Counted from the stretch's first letter, positions 42,050 through 54,901 are shown. The stretch: DNA of 64,000 nucleotides from Melieria omissa (GCA_963971225.1 OZ020269.1:91780783-91844782); one strand, 5' to 3'. Numbers and translations: made by a program. The notes: generated by a model from the sequence alone, not told the origin.

Positions 42050-45000
42050 AAAGTTTCAAAAAATGGTTGAACAGACTCAGAGTTCAAAGCTAATTAAAAT
42101 TTTAAGTACTACGTCTTCAAACAAATCATGCAACCGTATACAGCCATAGAAATGTTGAAGCAATGAGAAATACAACAAATTATTTACCAATTCCCAGCAG
42201 GTATTGCTGTCAGACAGCAAATAGTATTCCAAGAATCGAGCCGTAAAAAATTAAAACAAATACAAAGGAAGACAGCTTCACACATATGGAAACGCAGAGT
42301 TCCCTCTGCTGCAAGCTGCAACGGCAGGGAGGAGGAGCAGCACATGTACTGGCACAGAAGTGTCAGCAGCATGGCTAAGTGACAAGCGTGAGTTAAACAA
42401 TGCAGAAATGTATACACTATCAGCTTACGGCCGAAGACCGTAGTAAGTAGATTTTTTGCCCGAGACAAAGGCTAAAAAGACGGACAGCGCTTTTTTATTG
42501 CAATGCAGTGCATTTAGAGACAAGAAGACAGCAAAAAGGCGGTTTGAGGATACAAAAAAAAACGTATTCAAGTCAGCGTCAGACGGCAAGATGAACGGAC
42601 GGCTGGCTGGATGGCCGGAGACAAGTGGCTGTAATTGTATCCGTTAGTTGAGGAGAAATCATTAAAGCGTAAACAAAATCACTGCAACAACAACAACGGC
42701 AGCGAAAGAAAAAAATGCAACAAAACAATGACAGCGCAACACACTTTGGGGCATTTGTCAACTGTTGCAAATGGCGCGCACCAAAATGTCACCAACAACA
42801 GCAAAAACAAAACAAAAATCAAAAGCAAGAATAGCCGCAGTAGCAATGCGATAGCGAAACGTATGAATGTCAGCTGGTGTCCGCCAAAGATCACCTGTGG
42901 CAAATGGTTTAACTGCGCGGTCGCCGCGTATGCAAATAGCCGCGCAGCAGTCAAGCTGCAAGCGGCGACGCGCTGCTACGTGACGGCGCAGCCCATAAGG
43001 CAGAGTTATAAATTGTTTGACAGTGGAAAAAGAAAAATTGTTTGCCTCTTTTCTATTGCTGCAGCTTTTTTTTCTAAATTGTGCTGCTGTTGCTTTCTGC
43101 ATACATGCAGCAGGTCTGTTGGCTTTAGCGGCTACTGGTGGTTTATGATTTCAGAGAATTGCTGCTGGCTGACAACACCAACAAAAACTGCCATGTGCAC
43201 AACATACACAAAAAAGAAAGACGACGTACGATAGAAATGAGGCGAATGACAGGCCAGTGGCAGGTGGGGTAAAACACGAGTGCAGTAATTGCGGCTGGCA
43301 GCGTGAAGTGCGCATACGTGCGGCTGCAGCCACTGTCACTGCCAGCGCCGCTACTGCTACTGCTGCTGCTACCGTTGCGCTGTGAAATTGTTTGCTGCCA
43401 GCCAGCCAAACACTAACGTTGGAAAAACGAGGAAAAATAGCAGCAAATCACACATTCAGCTGGTGTGGAGCGCGTGCGCGCGTGCGCACTTTGGCGAATT
43501 GAGAAATATCTAGAATATTTGTCACGTTCCAGCACTCAGCGACGTGAAACACAATGCACTCGCATATATGTGGGTATGCTATGTATGTGTGTCGTTGTGT
43601 GTATGTGCACAGCATGCAGATATTACTGTGGGACAAAAGTAGAACGAATCAACGCGCATATGTACACAGTGGTCCAATGAAAACGCTCAACTGAAAAAAA
43701 TAAACAAAAACAACACAACGCAAACAAACAGCGATTACTATTAAAAACAATAACAATGTGGAAAAAATCTGAAAAATAAATATAAAAAAAAAGAAATGGC
43801 AAAAATGCAGTAAGGTCAAACAGCGAATGTAGCACACGCAAGCAGTCAGTAGTCAGCCAACAGGGAAGGCCAGAGAAAATAGCACTTATGCCGTTATTGT
43901 TGTGCTGCCATGAAACATAAACAGCCACCCGAAATAATCACAAACACAGACAAACATTGGTACAACAAAAACATTGGCCATTGTCGCGCGAGGAAAGCAC
44001 AAAAAGGTGATATGGTGATATGTGGCAGCCAACATGGCGTATGCGCATGCGCACACTCCACACATGCGCCTAACTGCTGCGCCGACTGCTGTGCACTAAT
44101 AGCTGGCGTAGTGCGGCGGCCCGGTGGTGCTAATCTACACGACCAGTGATTAATTGCTGTGTAATTTTTAATTGAAAACTAATCGCCAGCTTGCTTTCGC
44201 TTTTTTAACGATTTTTTGCTTTGGTTATTTTCTGCTGCAAATGGGTTAAGGAAATTTCTTATTAACTGCAATTTAAATTGGAAAATTAAACGAATTTTTT
44301 ATACGGCCACAGAGTACTTATTCAATTTGCGCAGACAATTCCATGCGAGCAGCCTTGCACTTGAGTGTGCGAGTCAAGTGAGTGCAGGAACAACAACAAC
44401 AAAATGGCACGGTTTTTAAATTTAATTGAACTGATACAAAATAGCAGATTTTTATTAGGTCGTACGTGCACTTTCCTTCAGTAGACAACACACAGTCACA
44501 CAGACAGACAGACGGCCAATTTCATTCATATCAATGTCTCGTCAATTCAATTCCATTCAACTATCCATGCAGCCATTGAACCAACCAATCAATCCGCTCT
44601 ATCCACTTGATCGTCTTGCCGCACTTTAACTCATTTATGTTGCAGTGCCGTTTTTTTTTTGTTTCATTAAACCGTTTTGCAATTTTAATAATTAACCATG
44701 CGCTGCCGTCTACGTTTCGTTTTTGCAATTTTTCTCTTTTCGCAACAACTTCCACAGTAATTATGGTATTTAGCTGTGTTGCCGTAACTGCTAATATTTT
44801 CAACATTTTAAGCGCATTAGAGCGTATTTTCTGTTTATCTCGAATGGCACTTGGATGCGTGCAGCAGACAATTGGCCCATATGCCATCCAACAACCAGCA
44901 GTGGTGTGCAGAGGGGGAAACTTCCGAGACTTGAGTACTGATAAGTAGAAATGGAAAACTGTCTTGAGCACGAATTTCAAGTACACTACAAACTCAGTTA

Positions 45001-45503
45001 CGGTGACCACATATTTTAAGTGGAATATATATATGTGATATCATTTATATTCTTCTCTCTCTTTGTAATTGACACGGTAGCCTGCATACGAAAAGCACAT
45101 AATTGTCTCTTTCGATTTCGTGGTAATTGAGAAAAATTGCCGGCACTTCGTCGAACGAAAAATGAATACCTCGCATGTATCAAGTGAAATTGTTACCAGC
45201 TTTTTTGAGATAGAAAAATTCAATGCAGCTTTCACAATGACCGAGAGGTCCCTCTATGGTTTGGATGATAGGGGTCGATTTGAAAACTTAAGCAAGTCAT
45301 CAGATGAAGCCCCAGTAAATGCCAAAGGAATCGAATTCGACAAATTTAGCTAAGAACAACTGTAATGAGATTCTGTCAGTTTTATAGAAAAAAATCTATG
45401 GGCACTGAATATTATTTGGTGTATGTGGTGTATGTGATACCACAACATAAAAGCAGTTTCAGACCATTGCTATTCTGGTATGAAGTGGGCAGTTCTGCCT
45501 TAG
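42050..45503. other. Unassigned DNA with CAA/GCA-rich patches
   Basis: There is no supportable gene; the open frame at 42635-43234 is built on CAACAA and AAACAAA runs. Several TG/CA and CGCG runs occur near 43470-43610. Confidence 0.4.
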
Positions 45504-47313
45504 CCCTTTCAGACCGTGATGCATCGATTGTGCGGGTGGTTTTCGATTTTAATATTTTCGCTTCTATCTGACCGATGTCAAATAGACCGGCATGCATCGA
45601 TTTCCCTGCTTTTTCTTTATGTTTGTTTCTCACATTATTGAGCTGTTCTCTTTACCATTACTTCAATTATTGCGGAATTCTTGCGTCAAATTTCAGTTTT
45701 GTCAAACTGAGCCGCAGAAGTAAGTTGTGATTTCAATTACAAGAGTACTAATCGTTAACAAATAGTGAAGTGGGCATATTTTCGCTAAAACAATTATAAA
45801 TTTTACTGTTTCAAGCCAATTGAAGTAATTTGATGCAATAAAAATGCCTTTTAGCTAAACATTTTAACGAGTGCATCAATTGTGCGTATCGGGTCTTATG
45901 TCTCTAAAAAAGTTGGTTTTTTTTATTTTTAAGTGCTAATTAATTTTTAAGCCAATTATTGATTCAGTTAAAAACGCTTGCTTAAAAATTCCGAGACAAG
46001 CGAATGGACGATATTCAATGGATGAGCAAATGATACCATTCACAGGCCGCTGTCCAGTACGCCAAAGTTTGTCCAACAAACCAAGAGGTGTTGGTTTAAA
46101 AAAATGAGGTATTTACCACATCAGACGGACTAGTTCTCGATTTGTTTAGTTTCTATAGTTTCTCGATTTAGTTCTAAATTTATCAAGGCAAGACCACGCC
46201 TCTTCCGAAGGAAAATTTTGGACTTGGCCCTGCATTCGTTATGCGTCTTGTACAAACATTATCTAAAGGATCCAAAGTATTTTTTGACAAATACTTTACC
46301 TCATAGCCCCTATTGGATAAGCTTCTACAAGAAGGACTTTATGGGGCGGGAACGCTAATGAAAAGTCATATAAAAGGCGTTAACTTGAGTGATGAAAAAA
46401 AGAAGACAAGAGGAGATGTGGAGAAATTCTGTTCCCCTGAGGATACAGTTGCCATTGTGCAATGGAAAGACTCAAAGTCGGTTTTATTGGCGTCATCTGC
46501 ATTTGGATGCAGTCCCGTTAATTATGTTCGTCATTGGTGCAAAAAAGAGAAAACATTTATCGAAGTCTCATGTCCAAATAAAGTCCAGCAGTACAATGAG
46601 TCAATGGGTGGTGTGGACATTTGCGACCAACAAATGGAAGTACATACATATATCGGACCTTTTTCAAAACCCAAAAATGGTCATTGAAAGTAATCATACA
46701 TTTCATAGATTCGGCATGCTGCAATGCTTGGATGGAGTACCGAAATACTTGTCGGGAAATCGAAATACTACCAAAAGATTGCACGATTTGCTAAGTTTTC
46801 GACTTGCGTTAGCTGAAGCATTGGTGCCCACTCAAAAAACTAACAACGTGGAGTGGAGCTCTGAATCCGAAACGAACGAGGTTGAAACTGTTCAAAAATC
46901 AAAACGATATCGCCCAGCGGACCAGCCATGGATGGTTGGATGGCTTCAATCACTGGCCAGTAGAACTCGATTTAAAATCAGTCCGTATGTGCCGTCGCAA
47001 AGACTGTAAGTCGCATACACGCACACGATGCACCAAATGCGATGTATTTTTATGTTTCAGCAAAAAAATAATTTTTTCAGGCTGTATCATACTAAAAAAT
47101 AAAAATAGTTTTAAAAAAGTTATCATATGGGGTTTTGGTTATTTTAAAATGAAATTAGACCGAGATGCATCAATTGTGCGTGTCCTAAAAATCCTTGAAG
47201 GATATAAAAAAGGTAAAACCTAAACATTGATTATATTTTCATACGATATAGAGACCATATATTCCAAAAATTATGAAAAAATTCCCAGTAGTTTAGCGTC
47301 AGGTCTGAAAGGG
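45504..47313 (+). mobile_element. piggyBac-family element (1810 bp), degenerate
   Basis: Ends CCCTTTCAGACC (left) and GGTCTGAAAGGG (right), a perfect 12-bp inverted repeat. Both flanks are TTAG (45500-45503 and 47314-47317) instead of TTAA. Subterminal copies of GATGCATC[G/A]ATTGTGCG lie at 45520, 45880 (partial) and 47163. It encloses a piggyBac transposase pseudogene. Confidence 0.85.
45985..47094 (+). pseudogene. piggyBac transposase pseudogene
   Basis: Starts within RYSMDEQMIPFTGRCPVRQS, the conserved region with the first catalytic Asp, then NKPRGVGLK and a frameshift. It continues with LLQEGLYGAGTLMKSHIKGV, VAIVQWKDSKSVLLASSAFG and QQYNESMGGVDICDQQM, which is the MGGVD..D motif. The C-terminal Cys-rich zinc domain CRRKDCKSHTRTRCTKCDVF is intact in another frame. 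The N-terminal third is missing and at least four frame changes are needed. Confidence 0.87.
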
Positions 47314-47401
47314 TTAGTGAGACTTTTAAGAACAAGAAGAATCAAAGGGACGAAGACAATAATTTAAAGCAGTTAAGAAAAAATTAAGCTGAAATATACT
47401 G

Positions 47402-47693
47402 TCGCAATCGGGCTAATCGTTTAGCATGTCTGCTCGAACCCAGGTTCAAGATTCCGTTGCGTTAACACCGAAAAAAAAGAAAAACAACAATTTTTCTTTC
47501 GGCGGCTGCCCTTTCAGCAGGAAATGGCAAACCTCTGAGAGTAAAATGGCCTATGAAAAAGCTCCCAACTTGCAGTTCGGTATCGGCATAAAACTGTAGG
47601 TCCCTTCCAACTTTGAACAAATTCACACGCATAACATGGATGGTTGCGGGTAGCTAGGCCTTAGTCTCGTGGACGACGAAGAAGAAGAAGATG
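47402..47693 (+). repeat. tRNA-like SINE with GAA tail
   Basis: The head GGGCTAATCGTTTAGC followed by CAGGTTCAAGATTCC looks like a decayed tRNA with a B box. The body contains AAATGGCAAACCTCTGAG, TATGAAAAAGCTCCCA and ATAAAACTGTAGGTCCCTTC, blocks I recall as widespread in fly genomes. It ends in GACGAAGAAGAAGAAG, a simple-repeat tail. No target duplication was located. Confidence 0.6.
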
Positions 47694-47818
47694 TCTGCTC
47701 CAAATATGCTAAACCTAGTAGTAGTGGTAAAGTTGCAAACATAAACATTTCTCAGCCACAAATGAACCTATTTCGCTTGATCGGTTCAGCCTCATATGTT
47801 GAGGATGAGATCATATTA

Positions 47819-49067
47819 CGTAGGCTGCCTTTTATATTCTTTCAATAGGGATGGTCTAGTACGTTTTTGAAAAATTTGAAATTTCCATTGAAAATTTTGT
47901 AATTTTATACCATAAACGTACTTAGAACATTTTGATGTTCAAGCGTTCATCTCGGTCAAAAAATACATTTAACTCGTGAACATTTTCGAGCAATGACTTT
48001 TTTTACTATTTCCGAAGTGAATTTTCTCAACAACAGTGCTTCGATCGCCTTCATTCGGCATTTGGTGATGAAGCACCAGCCCTCAAGACAATTCATAATT
48101 GGTTTAACGAATTCAAGCTTGGACGAATTTCTTTAAGGACATCCAAAATCGGTTATTGCCCCAGAAACTATCGATGCTGTGCGTGAACTGATAATGAACG
48201 ATCGTCATGCAACACACCGTGAGATAGAGGCATCCTTGCGCATTATTTCCACGGCCGTGCATTCGATATTGCATGAACATTTAGCTATCAGAAAGATTTG
48301 TTCTCGTTGAATCCCGCACAATTTGACAATCGCTCAAACAAAGGTTCGTGTCGATTGGTGCAAAGAAATTATGGAAAAATTCGATCACGGTACTTCGAAA
48401 CACGTTTATAAGACCGTGACAGGTGACGAATCATGGATATATGCGTATGAGCCCGAAACAAAACAGAAATCGACCGTGTGGGTCTTCCAAGACAAGCCAA
48501 ATCCAACAAGAGTTGTTCGGGCACACAGCACATCGAAGCAAATGGTCGCCTGTTTCTTCGGCAAAACTGGTCATGTGGCTACTGTGCCATTAGAATAACA
48601 TAGAAAGGTAAATTCTGAGTGGTACACAACAATTTGTTTGACAGAAGTGTTCAATGAAATAGGGAAAAACAACCGCCGACGCCGAATCATTCTTTACCAG
48701 GACAGGCGCACTTTCACACATTGGCTCAAACAATAGTCTATTTGATTGACCAAAGCATCGATTCAATGGGTCATTCGCCAAACAGCCCTGACCTGGCACC
48801 CAATGACTTCATTTTACTCCCGTATATAAAAAAAAAAATTGCGTGATCAACGATTTTCATCGCCAGAAGATGCTGCTGAAGCATCCAAAAACCATGTTTT
48901 GGAGGTGTCTCAATCGGAGTGGAAAAAAGTGCTTCGACAATTGGTTTGAGCGCAGCAAAAATGCATAAATCTTCAAGGAGAATACTTTGAAAACCAACTA
49001 AAACATTTTTGATGATAACAAAATGCATTTTCATTCTTTTTGCAAAAAATATAAAAGGCAACCCTCG
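47819..49067 (+). mobile_element. mariner element (about 1.25 kb), degenerate
   Basis: The left end CGTAGGCTGCCTTTTATATT and the right end (complement) CGAGGGTTGCCTTTTATATT are flanked by TA on both sides. Length and TA duplication match mariner. It carries the transposase pseudogene described separately. Confidence 0.82.
48005..48985 (+). pseudogene. mariner transposase pseudogene
   Basis: Fragments in order: CFDRLHSAFGDEAPALKTIH (N-terminal helix-turn-helix), APETIDAVRELIMNDRHATH, KVRVDWCKEIMEKFDHGTSK, VTGDESWIYAYEPETKQKST (first Asp), KQMVACFFGKTGHVATVPLE, a stop, RRRRIILYQD (second Asp region, followed by a lesion), SPDLAPNDFILLPYIKKKLR (third Asp) and SQSEWKKCFDNWFERSKNA. At least four frameshifts or stops. 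The longest intact part is 48323-48598. Confidence 0.85.
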
Positions 49068-52000
49068 TATAATCAATGAAACTCCCTTTTCATCCCACGG
49101 CTTTTTCATGCAGTTTTTGGTCACTCTTTAGAAGCTTGGAACCTGGCTTTTGTCCTCTGAACATGTTGAAAATCAGCTCAAAAACTAAGCGAGATTTAAA
49201 AAGAATATTCGTTCACTCACTCTTTAGAGTCTTCGAATACGCCATTTGTCAGCCAAATATGTTTAAAATTAGCTCAAACAAGATTTTAAAGAAAAACGTG
49301 ATATTCAAACTGGATCGCAACATATAACGTACCAAGCTAATGTTGATGAAGGGTAATCCAAGAAACTGCAACTTATAATCCAAATCTTAAAGCAGATATG
49401 TTTTAAAACTTCACATAGCAAACATAATTTTTTTTTTAATTAAACCCAAGCAAATCTTACTGTTTTTTCCTACAAAATAATATTAAAAATATTTTCAGGA
49501 GATATTTTTTAAAACTTTACATAGGAAATATAATTTATTTTATTAATAAACCCGAGCAACTCTCACTTTTTATTTTTCTTGAAAATAATATAAGAAAAAA
49601 ATTGTTCAAAAATTGTTTTGTTCAAAAACACTTCAAGCACCAAGTGAACAAACATATGTCGAATATGTTGACTCGATGTTAAACTTGACTTGATGTTAAA
49701 ATTATGAAGCAACCCTAACTGCATTGTTTTCAACCGCCTCCTGTCGCACTTGTTAGCAAAAAACAAAAACAATAACAACAACGAAAAAAGATTACTTGTG
49801 CGGCGGCACACGATCGACTTGCCGCCTCGTTGCGCATTTCAAAGCCAAAACTATTTTACAGTTGATCATGTGGCACACTGACTTGGCGACTTACCTTGAG
49901 AAATAAATGCGCGTAATATACAAAAACATAAAAAAAAATCAAATAATGGCAGTAACAAAAAAATCAAATAAAAACCAACAACAATAACCACAACAACTAC
50001 AAACTTAACCAAGTGACTAACTAACCGACTACCACTGCAACAATATAACAGCAACAACAACCACTCACTAATCAATATTTCGCAGCTTCTTTTCCGAACA
50101 TTTGTTTTTGTGCACTTCTACCTTCCACGTTTTCCGTTTCCCAATTTTTTTGATCATAGTTTTTTATAAAATGTTTGCATGCTTCTAACTTCAGTCAACT
50201 TGTTCGGCATTTTCAGCATAGAAGAATGACTCAATGATTAATGTTAATTGTGGTGCGGTGCGGTTGCTGTTGCTAACAAACGCCATCAATAAAACCAACA
50301 ACAACAATGACCACTTTGGTTTACAATAACAAAAGCAAAGCGTTAAATATAGAAAACCAGTTTAATGACTCGGTTGCGAGCTGACTGACTGACTGACTGG
50401 TTAAGCTTACTAGCTGATCACACCATGGCTTTGCATGGAATAATAACAATAACAAATTTTAACAACGCGCCCCAACAACAAAACAATAGACAATTCAAAG
50501 TTGTCAACGCAAAGAAACAGCAAAAAGTGCAGGAAGCAGAGCAGAAAAATGTTTCAAAGCGAAATAACACTAAAACTGATCTTGACACATGACTGACAAG
50601 ATCGCCGTACGATCGGCAACAGCTGCAAAGCACAGCAACAAAGCGCATTGGCCCATAGGCCACAACAGGGCAAAGACAAAAAAGGGTGCCACGCTCAGCA
50701 AAATCAATTAAATAGCGCAATCAAAGTGCGGGCAAACGCCAAAAGCCAAACGGGGCGACCGGCCACTCGAATCAGGCGTCCGATGCGATCGCGCACAAAT
50801 GCTGCAAGCGCGATCGATCAATCGATTCGTAATGCTGCAACGAGGCAATAAATTACTGATTTTCGAATTTCGTGTTTGGCTCTTGGGAACGGTTTTGAGG
50901 CCATTCAGCATAACAAAGCAAACAACGAAAAAGCCAACAAATATGCAAACTGTTTTTATACGCGCTTTATCGCTGTGTCGAGTTTTCTGTGTTACTGTAA
51001 CACGCCAGAGTGCCCAAAGAAAAACATTCAACGACGCCAGTGTGAATACCCAATGCGAATGCGAGTGCGAGTGCGCGTGAGGCACAACTGCACATGCGCG
51101 CCGACCGGTGCAGCCAGAGTGGCCCAAAAGCCATGCGAATAAATACCCGTTTTGGCAATTATCATGGAAATAAATTTTGAAAAAGCCATACAAAGCCATA
51201 TGAGGGGGAGATAAGGCCGAAAAAAGTGAGGGCTCTGAAATACGCAGCTGTGAATAAAAGACCAACAACATGAGTGGACCATGTGGTGATGACGGTTGAA
51301 AGATTGGCGCAATCGGGGAAGTTAAGCGTTAAACGCGCGTAAACGTTGAACTCAAGCGGTAAGTTTGTAATGTGCGCGCATGCGCCAACTAATGCATGGA
51401 CCAAATAGACAACCAGACAGCCGCTAGTGAGCTCTATGCTCAACGTTTGTTGGGTACTCGAAGTGTGTGTGGAAATGTCATACGACCAGACTACAGACAG
51501 CGGCGGCGGCATGTACGCTGCGTATGTTGTCTTTGTCGAGACGTGTCGAGCGCTTAAGTGTTTCACGCTAACGTCAAATCTGATATAGCTAATGTTGTTG
51601 TTGTTGCTGTTGTCATGGATATCGAACAGCTTGCCATGTAGTTAAGTCTCTGTTTGCTTGTGCGAGCGCGTAGCGCCGGCGGTGAAATTGGAAATTGGTT
51701 AAAATTAAAAAATTACAAACAAAATGACTGCATATATAGCAACAACAAGTAAAAAATCGTTACAACAAACGGACCATGACAAGCGACAAGGCACGGCCAG
51801 TCAGACACCACACCAAAAGTGGCAGTGGCCAACACAGACAGGCAGGCTGGGCCCGCTTGAGCGCCACACTTGCAACTGGCTGCCACAGACGTACTCGCAG
51901 CCGCCGCCGCCGCCGCTGCTGTTGCTGTCCATTTAGAATTGCGCGCAAAAATGTGCCCGTTTAAGCCAAAGTGGAAGTCACAAAAGACTTGCAAAGTTGC

Positions 52001-53590
52001 TGGTGGGGTTCTCACCGTGTCCGTTGATCTGTCCGCCGGACAACACGGCTGCTGCGCATGTGTGCCAGCCACAGTGTTTGTGCTTTTTGGCTTCAAGCGT
52101 CTGAGAGTGGGTCACACAGCTGCAGCTGATTTTGTTTTATGGTTGTTGTTGTCTTTGTTTAATTTTCGTTTTGATTTTGTTGCGTTTCATTTTCATTTTC
52201 CCCAAAACGTAAATAAACAATTTAACGTAGCAATGCTGCCGACTCGCAGCGCAGACAGTCATAGGGCTGGTCTTGACCAGGCTGGCAGATGCTGTTGCTG
52301 TTGTTGTTATCATTGCCGGTATGGTATGATGTGGCAGCGTATGGCATGTTGCGGCGACGCGATCTTGCTGCACTGTGTGTGTGTGTTTATCTGTGTGCAG
52401 CTGGTCCATGCAGTATAGCTGGCTTGTTGTAAACTTTTTTTCCCCCTCCAATTGATCGACAACGCCGACATCGATGTCTTTAACAGTTTTGTTGTATTTG
52501 GTTGTTGTTTATTTATTTGGTTTTCTTATTTTCGACCACTTTCTACGCGAGTGTCGCACCGTGGCCCGCTTGTGAAGTGTGTCAGTGGCCTTTGGCCACA
52601 GCCCTTTTCAGCCACTTTGTATCTGGCATTGTCCGCGCACACTGGCCAACCGAATGTGCTGGAATGCAGCAACATTTTAATTTGTAGGCTAAAATTATTG
52701 CAGGTACGTGCAGTGGCTTAAGTTCGCCTTTAAATGATTGGGGGAAAAAAATTGCCGAGGGAAAATTCGAAAATATGAGAAATATTGGCAATAACGATCG
52801 AACACAAAATTTCACCAATTCATTGCGAACACTGAGGCAGCAGAGGCAATTTGAGCTGCTGCTGACTGCGGCGCCGAAGGATAAGCGGCTCATATTTCAC
52901 GCAGCAGTGCGCTGGTGATAAATTGGATTTGGATGAAAAGCGTAGAGATGGAATTTATTGGAGGTTATTATTTACATTATAATGGATTTATGTACATAAA
53001 AGAAAACTACTTTAATCAAGTCTATCCCTCATGCTTGTTAGATAATAATGACAATTAGTCATGAAAATCAATAGTTAATTAATATTAGCCAAATTGGATA
53101 AAACAATTTTATAAGTTGCGGTTGTGGCTACGCTGCACAGGGTTGCGAATAGTAACAAAAATGCCAAAAGGCAATGTTATAACCACAAAAATCTGAGTAT
53201 GGGGTTTTGTTGGAAATATTTCATTAATTCAATTAATTTCAATTAAGAAATCCCAAATTTTAAGAAACAATATTGGATAATATAGAAGTTATGAGGTCTT
53301 AAAGTACTGTCTCACAGCGTTGAAAAACATATTTTTGCTTTTACTTTGAGGTTCAATTTTTCAAAATCAATTATGAGCGGGTCCCTCAAAAACTTACTGT
53401 TGTCTTAAGTTTAATACAATTTAGGTCCGGCAAGTCCAAAGTGCCGCTGATTCTTCTCACCTCTGAAGAAAATGAAACAAAAAACAAGTGAATAAAAACT
53501 GAGCTAAAACTTTAAAGGTGATTTAAGAAAGATCACTTTATTACTTTCGAAATCACTTTCGGCTTTTTTTTTATAATTTGAACTTTAAAT
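49068..53590. other. Unassigned intergenic DNA
   Basis: A 106-bp tandem duplication at 49391-49600 and CAA/TTG-rich patches (49740-50060, 51590-51620, 52290-52320). The GC-richer stretch 50400-52700 has several overlapping open frames on both strands, but none shows a family motif or splice structure I can support. Confidence 0.4.
49391..49600. repeat. Tandem duplication, about 106-bp period
   Basis: GCAGATATGTTTTAAAACTT at 49392 recurs as GGAGATATTTTTTAAAACTT at 49498, each followed by CACATAG/TACATAG, TATAATTT and AAACCC[A/G]AGCAA. Confidence 0.7.
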
Positions 53591-53733
53591 AATTTCGTAT
53601 TTTTTGCACTCAGGAATGTTGACGATTGTTGAATAAATCGTTCAAATCGGTTCAGTAGTTTCCGAGATACAATGTTTCCCCGCTTACTTTACTACATTTA
53701 CAAGTGTGGAGTCAGTTCCATTGAAGTTTACTA

Positions 53734-54341
53734 TAGGGTGTTTTTTTTTTGAGGTTTGTTTCTCGAATAGAGATAAAACTGGCATTTTGTGGTCAAATCT
53801 GGCAACTCTAATGTCATTTATGTTCAGTTTGGTTTGCCATTTCATCATGAACAGGTTGACAAAAGAACAACGCTTGCAAATCGTGCAAATTTATTTCGAA
53901 AATAATGGTTCAGTTCGCGAAGTTTACCGCAAGTTCCGTCCATTTTATGGTCGACATCGTCCATCAGAGCAATTAATTCGGTTAACCATGGGTCGTTTTC
54001 GCACTACGTTTACTCTATGTGATAATACGCATCCGCAGAGATGCGCACCGAAGAAACAATTGCCGCTGTAGAGCAAAATGTTGAAGAGGACCCGAATGAA
54101 TCGATTCGCCACCGTGCACAGCAATTGGAGCTTTGTCCATCAACTTTATGGAAGATTGAAAATTGGACCTGTAGAATTGGCTTTATTCGAGCCAACCGCG
54201 GCGGCCACATGCCCGGAATCATATTTAAACATTAATAGCATAAAATTATCCTTCCAATAAAGCCAAATTGATGGACATTAAAACGATTTTCTTGTGTTTT
54301 ATTTCAATTCGAAGTTCTATACCTCTAAAAAAAACACCCTA
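53734..54341 (+). mobile_element. Internally deleted Tc1/mariner element (608 bp)
   Basis: Ends TAGGGTGTTTTTTTTTTGAG and, in complement, TAGGGTGTTTTTTTTAGAGG, flanked by TA on each side (53732-53733, 54342-54343). The empty site is visible in the other copy of the host repeat at 25.5 kb. Confidence 0.85.
53847..54235 (+). pseudogene. Tc1/mariner transposase remnant lacking the DDE domain
   Basis: Begins MNRLTKEQRLQIVQIYFENN, then a helix-turn-helix region with FYGRHRPSEQLIRLTMGRFR. A frameshift near 54035 leads to EETIAAVEQNVEEDPNESIR and LELCPSTLWKI. A jump then goes directly to the C-terminal RANRGGHMPGIIFKH and stop. The whole catalytic domain (about 200 residues) is missing, which is typical of an internal deletion derivative. 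Confidence 0.82.
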
Positions 54342-54768
54342 TAGTTTTGTATGGCAGCCATCGTAAGAGTTGGATATAGCGGTTAGGTGTGTAGAGAAAA
54401 AACATTCGGAAGGGAAAATAAATGGGAGTCAGTCTTACATATGGTAAGTCTGGGACCAACCTGAGAGCAGCGGAAGCCCACTTTCCAAAAACGATAATTT
54501 TGTATGGGAGCCTCATCAAAGTTTGGAGATAGGGGGTAAGTATGTTCGAAAGAAATATTCAGGAGGAAAAATAAGTGTGATCATTCCAAGATTTTAACCC
54601 TCTAAGAGCAACTTCTGAGCAGCTGTGGAGCAATTTATCGAGATTTTATTTTCAATTACTTTTAAAAAGAGCGCATTTTATCTATATAGACATTTATAAA
54701 TAAATTTTTATTAAAATACAAATATTTTGAATGTTGCTTTTATGAACTAAGATACTTTTCATTGTTAA

Positions 54769-54897
54769 CCCTTAAATGCATGGGGCAATTATTTTCGAAT
54801 CAATCTAGAGCAAGCACAAACATGATTTAAATTAATTCAACAGATTTACGAAGGATTTAGGAACTGTACCATATATGGTACGCCATGCATTTAAGGG
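54769..54897. mobile_element. TTAA-flanked piggyBac-like MITE (129 bp)
   Basis: Ends CCCTTAAATGCATGG at both sides in inverted orientation (15 bp perfect), flanked by TTAA at 54765-54768 and 54898-54901. No coding capacity. Confidence 0.82.
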
Positions 54898-54901
54898 TTA
54901 A

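Larger units (their letters stand above)
53590..54640 (+). repeat. Dispersed repeat, copy 2, interrupted by a Tc1/mariner-type element
   Basis: Collinear with 25405-25850, except that 53734-54341 is inserted just before GTTTTGTATGGCAGCC. It ends with TTAACCCTCTAAGAGCAACT, then GCAGCTGTGGAGCAA, as in copy 1. Confidence 0.75.

Noticed and set aside
42635..43234. 199-codon open frame
   Set aside because: Asn/Lys-rich from CAACAA and AAACAAA runs, with no domain; opposite-strand frames of similar length overlap it.
50708..51566. Overlapping open frames of 134-187 codons on the minus strand
   Set aside because: A GC-richer region with open frames on both strands; none has a recognisable motif or consistent exon boundaries.
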